From assembly GCA_947629675.1 (NCBI GenBank), contig CANREM010000007.1:1-64000 (forward strand): a stretch of 64,000 nt of DNA, read 5' to 3'. The DNA is from an uncultured Clostridia bacterium. GTDB taxonomy: Bacteria; Bacillota; Clostridia; Christensenellales; Borkfalkiaceae. Both the position numbers and the translations under genes were made by a program. The notes beneath the pieces are model-generated. The model had not been told where the DNA came from. It worked only from the letters and a program-made list of their open reading frames with translations, and searched no databases. Below, one piece after another: positions 56,114 to 64,000 of the stretch (positions are counted from its first letter, which is position 1; the number at the start of each line of letters is the position of its first letter).

Positions 56114-57844
56114 ATGAAGAAGAAGTTTTGGCTCATCCTGCTCGCCCTTGCGAGCGCACTCTGCCTTGCTTTGGGTCTCGCTGCCTGCGGCGGAGGCGGG
56201 CCGAAGGAGAAGAAGGTCGCTCTCGGCGATTCTCCCGAACAGGTCGTAAAGCTCCTCGGCGAGCCATACGAGGAAGAGAGCAGCGAGACCCACTATGTGT
56301 ATCTTGGCAGCAATTACCTCTCTTTGCTGAAGAGATCGGCGGAGCTTGAAGAGCGTATGCTGAATGTGAAGAACGAAAAGGAGTTCGAGCAGATCTTCCG
56401 GGAGATGGCGAAGATCGAGACGACGCTCGCATCCCTCGTCTACACCAGGACGGAGATCTCATTCAAAAAGAATGAGGACGGCCAACTTGCCGTGAGCGAA
56501 GTTTGGTATGATGCCGCCTGTAGCGAAAACGCGCCCGAAAAGACGCTTGCAGGCGTGCTGCTCGACGGCGTTGAGAAGTGCTCTCATGAGGATCTCGTGC
56601 AGGGCACGATCGATGGCATCGGCATAACGGAGAGATATACCGACGGAAGCTATCGCACGACTCCGCTTGGAGATCGGGAAATTTCCTTTTACGCCGTAGG
56701 CAAAAATGTGACGTGGAATTGGGAGGACGATGGCGTCGAGCATACCCTTTCATCCTCCTTGAAGGCTTCCATCCCCCTTGGCATGGGGGCAACGGGGATC
56801 TATGGGAAGACGGGCGCATATACCATCCCCGAGGGCATGACCGAGATCGGAGACTATGCGTTCAGGGATTGCGATTGGCTCACGTCCATTGTGATCCCCG
56901 AGGGCGTAACTTTAATCGGAGAAAGCGCGTTCAGGAATTGCCGTTCGTTTACAAGCATTACGATCCCCGAAAGCGTGACCGAGATCGGAGAGTGGGCGTT
57001 CTATGGTTGCTATAAACTCGTGGAAGTTTGGAATTATTCCGACCTTTCGATTGAAAAAGGTGACATTACCTGTGGATATGTAGCGTATTACGCAAAGCAA
57101 GTCTACACGACGAACGAAGAGAGCAAGCAGACAGTGACCGATGATGGCTATATCTTCTATGAGGATGGCGCAAAGATTTATTTGATTGGCTATAAAGGGA
57201 CGGATACGAAACTTACCCTTCCTGCCAAAAGCCCGTGCGGGAAAGATTATGCCGTCAATGAATATGCGTTCTCTTATTGCAATTCGCTTAAAAGCATTGT
57301 GATTCCCGAGGGCGTGACCTCAATTAGAAGTTCTGCATTCGAGGGTTGCAGCGGGCTTGAAAGCGTTACGATCGGGAGCGGCGTGACCTCGATCGGATAT
57401 GGTGCATTCGTTGGTTGCAGCGGGCTGACGAGCATTTCGATCCCCGAGGGCGTGACCTCAATTGGAAGTTCTGCATTCGAGTTATGTCGCGGGTTGACGA
57501 GCATTACGATTCCCGAGAGCGTGACCTTGATCGGAGATCATGCGTTCTCAAATTGCACCGGGCTGACGAGCATTACGATTCCCGAGAGCGTGACGTCGAT
57601 CAGAAGTGCTACGTTCTATAATTGTAGCAAGCTGAAATCCGTTTACTATCAAGGAACTGCCGACGAGTGGGGGAATATTTCTATCGACAATACATATTCT
57701 GAAAATTCCTATCTCCTCAACGCCACCCGCTACTACTTTACCGAGGACGCGCCGACGGAGGAAGAGTGGGCGGAATGGGACTATTGGTGGCACTTCGATG
57801 AGACGACGGGAGAAGTCATCGAATGGGCAAAGCCGCAGGCCTGA
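56114..57844 (+). CDS. Lipoprotein with BamE/SmpA-like N-terminal motif and BspA LRR_5 repeats
   Basis: Lipobox LGLAAC; GDSPEQVVKLLGEPYEEES; repeated SxFxGCSGLxSITIPEGVTSIG. Confidence 0.88.
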   Translation: MKKKFWLILLALASALCLALGLAACGGGGPKEKKVALGDSPEQVVKLLGEPYEEESSETHYVYLGSNYLSLLKRSAELEERMLNVKNEKEFEQIFREMAKIETTLASLVYTRTEISFKKNEDGQLAVSEVWYDAACSENAPEKTLAGVLLDGVEKCSHEDLVQGTIDGIGITERYTDGSYRTTPLGDREISFYAVGKNVTWNWEDDGVEHTLSSSLKASIPLGMGATGIYGKTGAYTIPEGMTEIGDYAFRDCDWLTSIVIPEGVTLIGESAFRNCRSFTSITIPESVTEIGEWAFYGCYKLVEVWNYSDLSIEKGDITCGYVAYYAKQVYTTNEESKQTVTDDGYIFYEDGAKIYLIGYKGTDTKLTLPAKSPCGKDYAVNEYAFSYCNSLKSIVIPEGVTSIRSSAFEGCSGLESVTIGSGVTSIGYGAFVGCSGLTSISIPEGVTSIGSSAFELCRGLTSITIPESVTLIGDHAFSNCTGLTSITIPESVTSIRSATFYNCSKLKSVYYQGTADEWGNISIDNTYSENSYLLNATRYYFTEDAPTEEEWAEWDYWWHFDETTGEVIEWAKPQA

Positions 57845-57874
57845 GAAAGAGAATGTGAAAAAATAGGGAGACTG

Positions 57875-57912
57875 CCGAGGTGGGCACCATGTCCGCCCCG
57901 GCGGGTTTTTTA
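57875..57912 (+). terminator. Rho-independent terminator
   Basis: CCGAGGTGGGCA-cca-TGTCCGCCCCGG then cgggtttttt. Confidence 0.75.
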
Positions 57913-58180
57913 TGTGACGAAACCCCCTCCTTGGGGAGGGGGAAGAAAAGGGGGTGGGGCGTCGCTTCTTAATCGTTATGTTGAGCCGCGCGGCACGCGC
58001 GTGTCAAAACATCACCTTATTCTTGCCCCCTCCCGTTCGGAGGGGGTAGGGGGTGGGTACGAATTCAGAACACGCCCCACCTCAGTCACCCCAAGGGGTG
58101 ACAGCTCCTCCCACGGAGGTGCTTTGCCCTCATCAGTCACCTGCGGTGACCGCTTCCCCCGTAGACGGGGGAAGCCCCCG

Positions 58181-58276
58181 TCATGTTGAGCCGCGCGGCA
58201 CGCGCGTGTCGAAACATCACCGCAGTATAAAAAAAGGTGATACTTCGACTTCGCTACGCTACGCTCAGTATGACGA
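58181..58276 (+). repeat. ~95-bp fold-back repeat, copy 1
   Basis: tcatgttgagccgcgcggcacgcgcgtgtcgaaacatcaccgcagtat..gtgatacttcgacttcgctacgctacgctcagtatgacgaattt. Confidence 0.8.
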
Positions 58277-58307
58277 ATTTAAGGGGGTGGGGTGTCGCTT
58301 CTTGATC

Positions 58308-58407
58308 GTCATGTTGAGCCGCGCGGTACGCGCGTGTCGAGACATCACCGCAGTATTAACATAATGTGATACTTCGACTTCGCTGCGCTACGCTCAGTAT
58401 GACGAAT
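58308..58407 (+). repeat. ~95-bp fold-back repeat, copy 2
   Basis: Near-identical to 58181-58276. Confidence 0.8.
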
Positions 58408-58491
58408 TTTAGAAGCAGTCATTCCTCCTTCCTCATCTCGATGCCGCGCCGCCAAAAGGCGGCGCGGCGGAGGAGACCCCCTCACAAACAC

Positions 58492-58520
58492 TTGCAATCT
58501 CTTTTCAAAACCGTTATAAT
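58492..58520 (+). promoter_or_regulatory. Promoter of lepA
   Basis: TTGCAA-N17-TATAAT. Confidence 0.75.
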
Positions 58521-58526
58521 AAAATC

Positions 58527-60338
58527 ATGGCAAAACCCAGCAAGTACTTACGCAATTTTTGCATCATCGCGCACATCGACCACGGCAAAAGCACCATCGC
58601 AGACCGAATCATGGAGCTTACCGGGCAGGTCTCCAAGCGCGACATGGAGGAACAGCTCCTCGACAGCATGGACATCGAGCGGGAGCGCGGCATCACGATA
58701 AAGCTCGCCCCCGTCCGCATGTATTACACCGCCCTCGACGGGAACGAGTACGAATTTAATCTCATCGATACCCCCGGCCACGTTGACTTTACCTATGAAG
58801 TCAGCCGCTCCCTCGCCGCCTGCGAAGGGGCGATCCTCGTCGTGGACGCGACGCAAGGGGTGGAAGCGCAGACGCTCGCGAACGTCTACCTCGCCCTCGA
58901 GAACAACCTCGAGATCGTGCCCGTCATCAACAAGATCGACCTCTCTTCCGCCCGCATCGAGGAGACCAAGGCGGAGATCGAGGACGTCATCGGGCTGGAC
59001 GCCTCCGAGGCTCCCTGCGTCTCCGCCAAAGAGGGGACGAATATCCGCGATATTTTAGAGGCGGTCGTAAAGCTCATCCCGCCCCCCGACGGCGACACCG
59101 ACGCGCCCCTTTCCGCCCTCATCTTCGACAGCTATTACGATAACTACAAGGGCGTCATCCTCTTTGTCCGCATCAAGGACGGAAGCGTAAAGGTGGGGGA
59201 CGCCATCAAGACCTTCCGCTCGGATCGCATCTACGAAGTGACCGAGGTGGGGGCGTTTGCGCCCGCCCTCCAGCCGAAGGACATCTTAAAGGCGGGGGAA
59301 GTGGGCTACATCGCCGCGAGCATTAAATCCATCGAGGACGTCGCCGTGGGCGATACGGTGACGGGCGCACTGCGCCCCGCAAGCTCGCCCCTTCCCGGGT
59401 ATAAGGAAGTCCAGCCCGTCGTCTTTTCGGGCATCTATCCCCTGGACGGGAGCAAGTTCCTCGACCTCAAAGAGGCAATTTTGAAGCTCAAACTCAACGA
59501 CGCTTCGCTCACTTTCGAGCCGGATAATTCCATTGCGCTCGGCTTCGGTTTCCGCTGCGGATTTTTGGGACTTCTGCATATGGAGATCGTCGAGGAGCGC
59601 GTCGAGCGGGAATTCAACCTCGAGATCATTACGACCGCTCCCTCCGTCTCCTACATCGTCCACAAGACAAACGGGGATACCATGTCCGTGGATAACCCCT
59701 CACATTTGCCGCCCGTCTCCGAGATCGACTACATGGAAGAACCGATCGTGAAGGCGGAGATCTTCACCCCGCCCGATTACCTCGGCTCCATCATGGAACT
59801 GTGCCAAGACCGCCGCGGCGTGTTCAAAGACATGACCTATCTCGACACGAGAAGGGTCAAGCTCGAGTACCGCCTCCCCCTCAACGAGATCGTGTACGAC
59901 TTTTTCGACGAACTCAAGTCCCGCACCAAGGGCTACGCGAGCTTCGACTACGAGCTTGTCGGCTACGAGAAAAGCCCGCTCGTCCGCCTCGATATTCTCC
60001 TGAACGGGGAAATTTGCGACGCGCTCTCCCTCATCGTGCATGAGGACAGGGCGTATGCGCGCGGCAGGATGCTGTGCGAAAACTTGAAGGATGCCATCCC
60101 CCGCCAGCTCTTCGAAGTGCCCGTGCAGGCCGCGATCGGCGGCAAGATCATCGCCCGCGAGACGGTGAAGGCTGTCAGGAAAGACGTCCTTGCCAAGTGC
60201 TACGGCGGCGACATCACGCGGAAGAAGAAGCTCCTCGAGAAGCAAAAAGAGGGCAAAAAGCGCATGCGCAAAGTGGGCACCGTCGAGGTCCCCTCCGAAG
60301 TTTTCATGCAGATCTTAAAGACAAACAAGGATAAATGA
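58527..60338 (+). CDS. lepA: Elongation factor 4
   Basis: [47 protein letters not shown]; full length. Confidence 0.98.
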   Translation: MAKPSKYLRNFCIIAHIDHGKSTIADRIMELTGQVSKRDMEEQLLDSMDIERERGITIKLAPVRMYYTALDGNEYEFNLIDTPGHVDFTYEVSRSLAACEGAILVVDATQGVEAQTLANVYLALENNLEIVPVINKIDLSSARIEETKAEIEDVIGLDASEAPCVSAKEGTNIRDILEAVVKLIPPPDGDTDAPLSALIFDSYYDNYKGVILFVRIKDGSVKVGDAIKTFRSDRIYEVTEVGAFAPALQPKDILKAGEVGYIAASIKSIEDVAVGDTVTGALRPASSPLPGYKEVQPVVFSGIYPLDGSKFLDLKEAILKLKLNDASLTFEPDNSIALGFGFRCGFLGLLHMEIVEERVEREFNLEIITTAPSVSYIVHKTNGDTMSVDNPSHLPPVSEIDYMEEPIVKAEIFTPPDYLGSIMELCQDRRGVFKDMTYLDTRRVKLEYRLPLNEIVYDFFDELKSRTKGYASFDYELVGYEKSPLVRLDILLNGEICDALSLIVHEDRAYARGRMLCENLKDAIPRQLFEVPVQAAIGGKIIARETVKAVRKDVLAKCYGGDITRKKKLLEKQKEGKKRMRKVGTVEVPSEVFMQILKTNKDK

Positions 60339-60640
60339 TGACCTTTTTCGAAGCGGTATACGAAGTTGTAAAGCGCGTGCCGAGGGGGAAGGTGATAACC
60401 TACGGCATGATCGCACGGGCGATCGGGCATCCGCGTGCGGCAAGGCAGGTGGGAAACGCCCTTCACCATAACCCCACGCCCGTCGTCATTCCCTGCCACA
60501 GAGTGGTGAATAGAGTTGGCCGTCTCGCTCCCGCGTTCGCCTTCGGCGGCCCCGATGTGCAGGCCCGCCTTCTCGAAGAGGAGGGCGTCCCCGTCACCGA
60601 CGCCCTCGTCGATTTGACGAAATACTTATGGCGCGAATAG
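60338..60640 (+). CDS. MGMT-family short methyltransferase/alkyltransferase domain protein
   Basis: VPRGKVITYGMIARAIGHPRAARQVGNALHHNPTPVVIPCHRVV; PCHR motif retained, no N-terminal domain. Confidence 0.9.
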   Translation: MTFFEAVYEVVKRVPRGKVITYGMIARAIGHPRAARQVGNALHHNPTPVVIPCHRVVNRVGRLAPAFAFGGPDVQARLLEEEGVPVTDALVDLTKYLWRE

Positions 60641-60687
60641 CTGCCCCCTTTGAAGGGGGCGGCTCCCGCGGAGCGGGTGGTGGGGGT
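60641..60687 (+). repeat. Two-hairpin repeat module upstream of DUF559 gene
   Basis: gctgccccctttgaagggggcggctcccgcggagcgggtggtggggg. Confidence 0.75.
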
Positions 60688-60693
60688 TGAATT

Positions 60694-61047
60694 ATGCGCA
60701 CCAAAATTAAAAATCATAATCTCGTGAGAAATGCGAAATCTTTGCGAAAAAATGCGACAGACGAAGAGAAAAAACTATGGTATCGCTTTTTGGTTAACCT
60801 GCCTGTGAAATTTACGAGGCAAAAGGTGATTGATCGTTATATCGTTGATTTTTGTTGCGCGAAGAAAAAAATCGTGATCGAATTGGATGGTGCGCAACAT
60901 TTTGAAGATGCCGCAAAGGAACAGGACAGACTTCGTGACGCCTTTCTCGAAGAGATGGGCTATACCGTTCTCCGCTATTCCGATAAAGAATTAAATTCAA
61001 ACTTTAAGGGCGTTTGCGAAGATATTTATAATCATCTGGGGATATAA
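60694..61047 (+). CDS. DUF559 (Vsr-like endonuclease fold) protein
   Basis: LRKNATDEEKKLWYRF, FTRQKVIDRYIVDFCCAKKKIVIELDGAQH, YTVLRYSDKEL. Confidence 0.9.
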   Translation: MRTKIKNHNLVRNAKSLRKNATDEEKKLWYRFLVNLPVKFTRQKVIDRYIVDFCCAKKKIVIELDGAQHFEDAAKEQDRLRDAFLEEMGYTVLRYSDKELNSNFKGVCEDIYNHLGI

Positions 61048-61049
61048 AA

Positions 61050-61103
61050 GCCCCCACCTGTCTCACTTCGTTCGCCACCCGCCCCCATAAATAGGGGCAG
61101 GTA
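61050..61103 (-). repeat. Two-hairpin repeat module downstream of DUF559 gene, inverted relative to 60641-60687
   Basis: Reverse complement cctgcccctatttatgggggcgggtggcgaacgaagtgagacaggtgggggct. Confidence 0.75.
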
Positions 61104-61116
61104 AAAGGAGGCACCC

Positions 61117-62226
61117 ATGCCCGGGATATATGTTCATATTCCATTCTGCAAGCACAAATGCACCTACTGCGATTTCGTCTCTTTTCCCAACCGTTTGAAC
61201 TTCGCCGAGGCGTATATGGCCTGCCTTACAAAGGAGGCGGAGATGCGTGCGAAGGAGCTTGAAAAGTTCACCTTCGACACCGTCTACATCGGCGGGGGAA
61301 CGCCCTCCGTCGTCGATCCCAAATACATCTATGCCCTCATGGCGAAGATCGTCAAAAGCTTTCACCTTACAAAAGACCCCGAGGTGACCATTGAACTCAA
61401 CCCCGGGACGGTGGACGCGGAAAAAATACAAATTTACAAGCGGGCGGGTATCAACCGCTTCTCGGTTGGCCTTCAAACGGCGAACGATTCTCAGCTCGAA
61501 GAGATCGGCAGGATCCATAATTCCAAGGACTTTGTCGCCTGTGCAAAACTTCTTCACGGACAGAACTTTTCCGCCGACGTCATGCTCGGCCTCAAGGGGC
61601 AGACAAAGGAGGACGTCGCGGCGACCATTGCCCTCGCAGACGACAACGGGGCCACCCATGTCTCGATGTACGCCCTCACGCCCGAGGACGGCACGCCCAT
61701 TTACACCGACTACCTGAACGGCGAACTGCCCGACGGGGACGAGGTCGCCGCCCTCTACGACTTCGGCTATGATCTTCTCAAAAAACGGGGCTACATGCGC
61801 TATGAGGTGAGCAACTTCTGCAAGCCGGGCTTTGGCAGCCGCCACAACCTCAACTATTGGAAGAGGGGGGAATATATCGGGCTGGGTGTCTCGGCGAGTT
61901 CCTTCTTCTTCGGCAGACGGTTCACCAACACCTTCGACTTGGACGAGTATATGAAGTGCATCCTCTCGGGGAATTTCCCCGTCATCGAGAGCGAGGAGGT
62001 CTCGGAAAAGGATGCGAAGTTCGAGTTCGTCATGCTCGCCCTCCGCACCGTATTCGGCATTTCTGCGGCCGCCTACAAAAAGCAGTTCAAGAGCGATTGG
62101 AAGGAGGACTTCAAGGGGGCATACGAGCGGACGAGGCAATATCTCGAGGAGACGGGGGACATTACGAAGATCAAGGACGAATACCTCTACGTGCAGAACC
62201 AAATCCTGACGGAATACATGGAATAA
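61117..62226 (+). CDS. hemW: HemW-like radical SAM protein
   Basis: YVHIPFCKHKCTYCDFVSF; YIGGGTPSVV; GVSASSFFFGRRFTN. Confidence 0.93.
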   Translation: MPGIYVHIPFCKHKCTYCDFVSFPNRLNFAEAYMACLTKEAEMRAKELEKFTFDTVYIGGGTPSVVDPKYIYALMAKIVKSFHLTKDPEVTIELNPGTVDAEKIQIYKRAGINRFSVGLQTANDSQLEEIGRIHNSKDFVACAKLLHGQNFSADVMLGLKGQTKEDVAATIALADDNGATHVSMYALTPEDGTPIYTDYLNGELPDGDEVAALYDFGYDLLKKRGYMRYEVSNFCKPGFGSRHNLNYWKRGEYIGLGVSASSFFFGRRFTNTFDLDEYMKCILSGNFPVIESEEVSEKDAKFEFVMLALRTVFGISAAAYKKQFKSDWKEDFKGAYERTRQYLEETGDITKIKDEYLYVQNQILTEYME

Positions 62227-62246
62227 AGCATGACAGTATAAAAACC

Positions 62247-62278
62247 AACGCCCCGCGCTTCCTTGCGCGGGGCGTTTT
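62247..62278 (+). terminator. Rho-independent terminator
   Basis: AACGCCCCGCGC-ttcctt-GCGCGGGGCGTT-TT. Confidence 0.85.
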
Positions 62279-62476
62279 CCGTACATTATGTCCTCATCTC
62301 GACGACACGATAGTGGCGCACGAGCCGAAGGCGAAGTACGGTTCTATCGCGGCGGAGGAGACCCCTACAGACCCACTTCGGCGCATTGAGAGGGGATCTC
62401 CTCACTTCGTTCGAGATGAGGAAAGGGGGACCGCGTCATGCTGAGCTTGCCGAAGCATCCCCTCATACGAAGTCCG

Positions 62477-62755
62477 AGGGCTTCCCCCTTATGAAGGGGG
62501 AAGCTGTCACGCTCCGCGTGACTGATGAGGGTTGGGCTTTCAATGGCCGCCCTTATTCTTGCTGTCCCTGAAAGGGAATGTACCCGCCTTTGGCGGGGGA
62601 AAGGGTTTTAACCCCTCTGTCGCTAACGCGACATCTCCCCTTGCAGGGGCGACGAGAATCCTCTGTCGCTAACGCGACATCTCCCCTTTGCAGGGGCGAC
62701 GAGTGCCCTCATCCGTCGCCGAAGGCGACACCTTCCCCCCGAGGGGGGAAGGCTT
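62477..62755 (+). repeat. Composite intergenic repeat, copy C, with one module tandemly duplicated
   Basis: Same four-module order as copies A and B; cctctgtcgctaacgcgacatctcccctt(t)gcaggggcgacgag occurs twice. Confidence 0.8.
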
Positions 62756-62881
62756 TCAAATCATGTCATGTTGAGCTTGTCGAAACATCACCTTATTATT
62801 CGGACCTCGCACCTCGGGATTCTTCGGCCGCTTTGCTCCTCAGAATGACGCTGACCGATCCCGCCGCATCTCGCTCTTTCC

Positions 62882-63634
62882 TTACACCAATTTGTCATAT
62901 TCCTCATCGGAGACACGTTCGAGCCACTCGTTGGAAGTGTTCTCCCCGGGGACTTCGACGGCGAGATGCGAAAACCAGCTGTCCTTCGCCGCGCCGTGCC
63001 AATGCTTCACGCCCGCGGGGATGTTGACGACGTCGCCCGGTTTCATCTCCACGGCCTCCTTGCCCCACTCCTGATAATACCCGCGCCCCGCGACGCAGAT
63101 GAGGATCTGCCCGCCGCCCTTTTCGGCATGGTGAATGTGCCAGTTGTTGCGGCAACCCGGTTCGAAGGTGACGTTGAAAATGCCCACCTGCTCCTTGGAA
63201 ATGGGGGCGAGGTAGCTCCTTCCGCTGAAATACTGCTTGAAGCCGTCGTTGGGTGCGCCGATGGGGAAGACCATCTCGCTTGCATGCGCCGCCATCTCGG
63301 AGGAAGCGTCCTCCTCCGTCCATACATCTTTGGCCATATTGAACACCGCCCACGCCTTCGGCCAGCCCGCATAGAAGGCGACGTGGGTGACCGTGGCGGC
63401 GATTTCCCTCTTTGTCACGCCCGCTTTTTTGGCGTTTTCGAGGTGATATTTGAGCGACGAATCGGTGACGCCCGAGGCCATGAGCGCGACGACCGTGACA
63501 AGGCAGCGCGTCTTGTGATCGATGCCCGGATCGTTCCAATTTTCGCCGAAGAGAACGTCGTCGTTGAAGTGCGCAAATTCGGGAGCAAATTCCCCGAGTG
63601 CCTTTCTTCCTGCATCCTGTGTGATTTTTTTCAT
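62882..63634 (-). CDS. Carboxymuconolactone decarboxylase-like domain fused to a C-terminal cupin
   Basis: ALMASGVTDSSLKYHLENAKKAGVTKREIAATVTHVAFYAGWPKAWAVF; WHIHHAEKGGGQILICVAGRGYYQEWG..MKPGDVVNIPAGVKHWHGA. Confidence 0.9.
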   Translation of the reverse strand: MKKITQDAGRKALGEFAPEFAHFNDDVLFGENWNDPGIDHKTRCLVTVVALMASGVTDSSLKYHLENAKKAGVTKREIAATVTHVAFYAGWPKAWAVFNMAKDVWTEEDASSEMAAHASEMVFPIGAPNDGFKQYFSGRSYLAPISKEQVGIFNVTFEPGCRNNWHIHHAEKGGGQILICVAGRGYYQEWGKEAVEMKPGDVVNIPAGVKHWHGAAKDSWFSHLAVEVPGENTSNEWLERVSDEEYDKLV

Positions 63635-63650
63635 ATCAAACTCCTTTTTA

Positions 63651-64000
63651 TTAGCTATCTGTATTGAAGCTGTTCACCCAAGTTTCAACGTTGCTCTGCG
63701 CAACGTTTCCTTCAAAGCGTCTGCCCGAAAGCCAGGTGGAACCACTTGCGAGGGCTTGAATTTCGGATAGACTTCCGTTTATAGAACTCGATCCCGAGGT
63801 GCAGAACGGCACGATGGTCTTGCCCGAAAAATCGTAACTCTCGAGGAAGGTATAGATGATCTTCGGTGCCTTGCTCCACCAGATGGGATAGCCGAGGTAG
63901 ACGACGTCGAAGGCACCCATGTCCGAGACAGAGCTTTTGATTTCAGGGCGGGCGGCATCGTCTCTCTGCTCGCGGTTTGCGCGGCAGTCGGTGCCGTAGT
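63651..64000 (-). CDS. Flavodoxin, partial (N-terminus outside window)
   Basis: FDVVYLGYPIWWSKAPKIIYTFLESYDFSGKTIVPFCTSGSSSINGS; frame open to the window edge. Confidence 0.88.
   Translation of the reverse strand, partial: YGTDCRANREQRDDAARPEIKSSVSDMGAFDVVYLGYPIWWSKAPKIIYTFLESYDFSGKTIVPFCTSGSSSINGSLSEIQALASGSTWLSGRRFEGNVAQSNVETWVNSFNTDS

Noticed and set aside
55915-56349. 144-aa ORF starting within the structured leader
   Set aside because: Runs through the terminator hairpin and out of frame into the 56114 lipoprotein gene; no RBS; likely chance
62613-62703. Possible mini-CRISPR (two direct repeats)
   Set aside because: Copies are essentially contiguous with no spacers and no cas genes; explained by module duplication in the composite repeat

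Overview
The window reads as a chromosomal segment of a GC-rich Firmicutes/Clostridia-like bacterium (lineage inferred from gene content and promoter style). Housekeeping genes present: PFOR, ECF transporter ATPases plus EcfT with truA, transketolase, proS, asnS, lepA, an MGMT-type alkyltransferase, hemW and a heterodimeric ABC exporter. These are interleaved with a large cell-surface locus: an M60-like metallopeptidase; a 3364-aa BspA/LRR_5 lipoprotein followed by a MoxR-DUF58-vWA-vWA module that is stop/start-coupled (ATGA) to a second LRR_5 lipoprotein; a 1716-aa-ORF repeat lipoprotein; and two more lipoproteins. Intergenic spaces carry many modular two-hairpin repeats. Three full copies of a ~210-280 bp composite with inverted termini were found, and a DUF559 gene is flanked by inverted copies of a single module. 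A self-contained promoter / long hairpin / terminator unit at ~55830-56020 looks like an undescribed structured RNA or attenuated leader. No rRNA, CRISPR array, prophage or recognisable transposase was seen. All calls come from reading the sequence; no database search was run.
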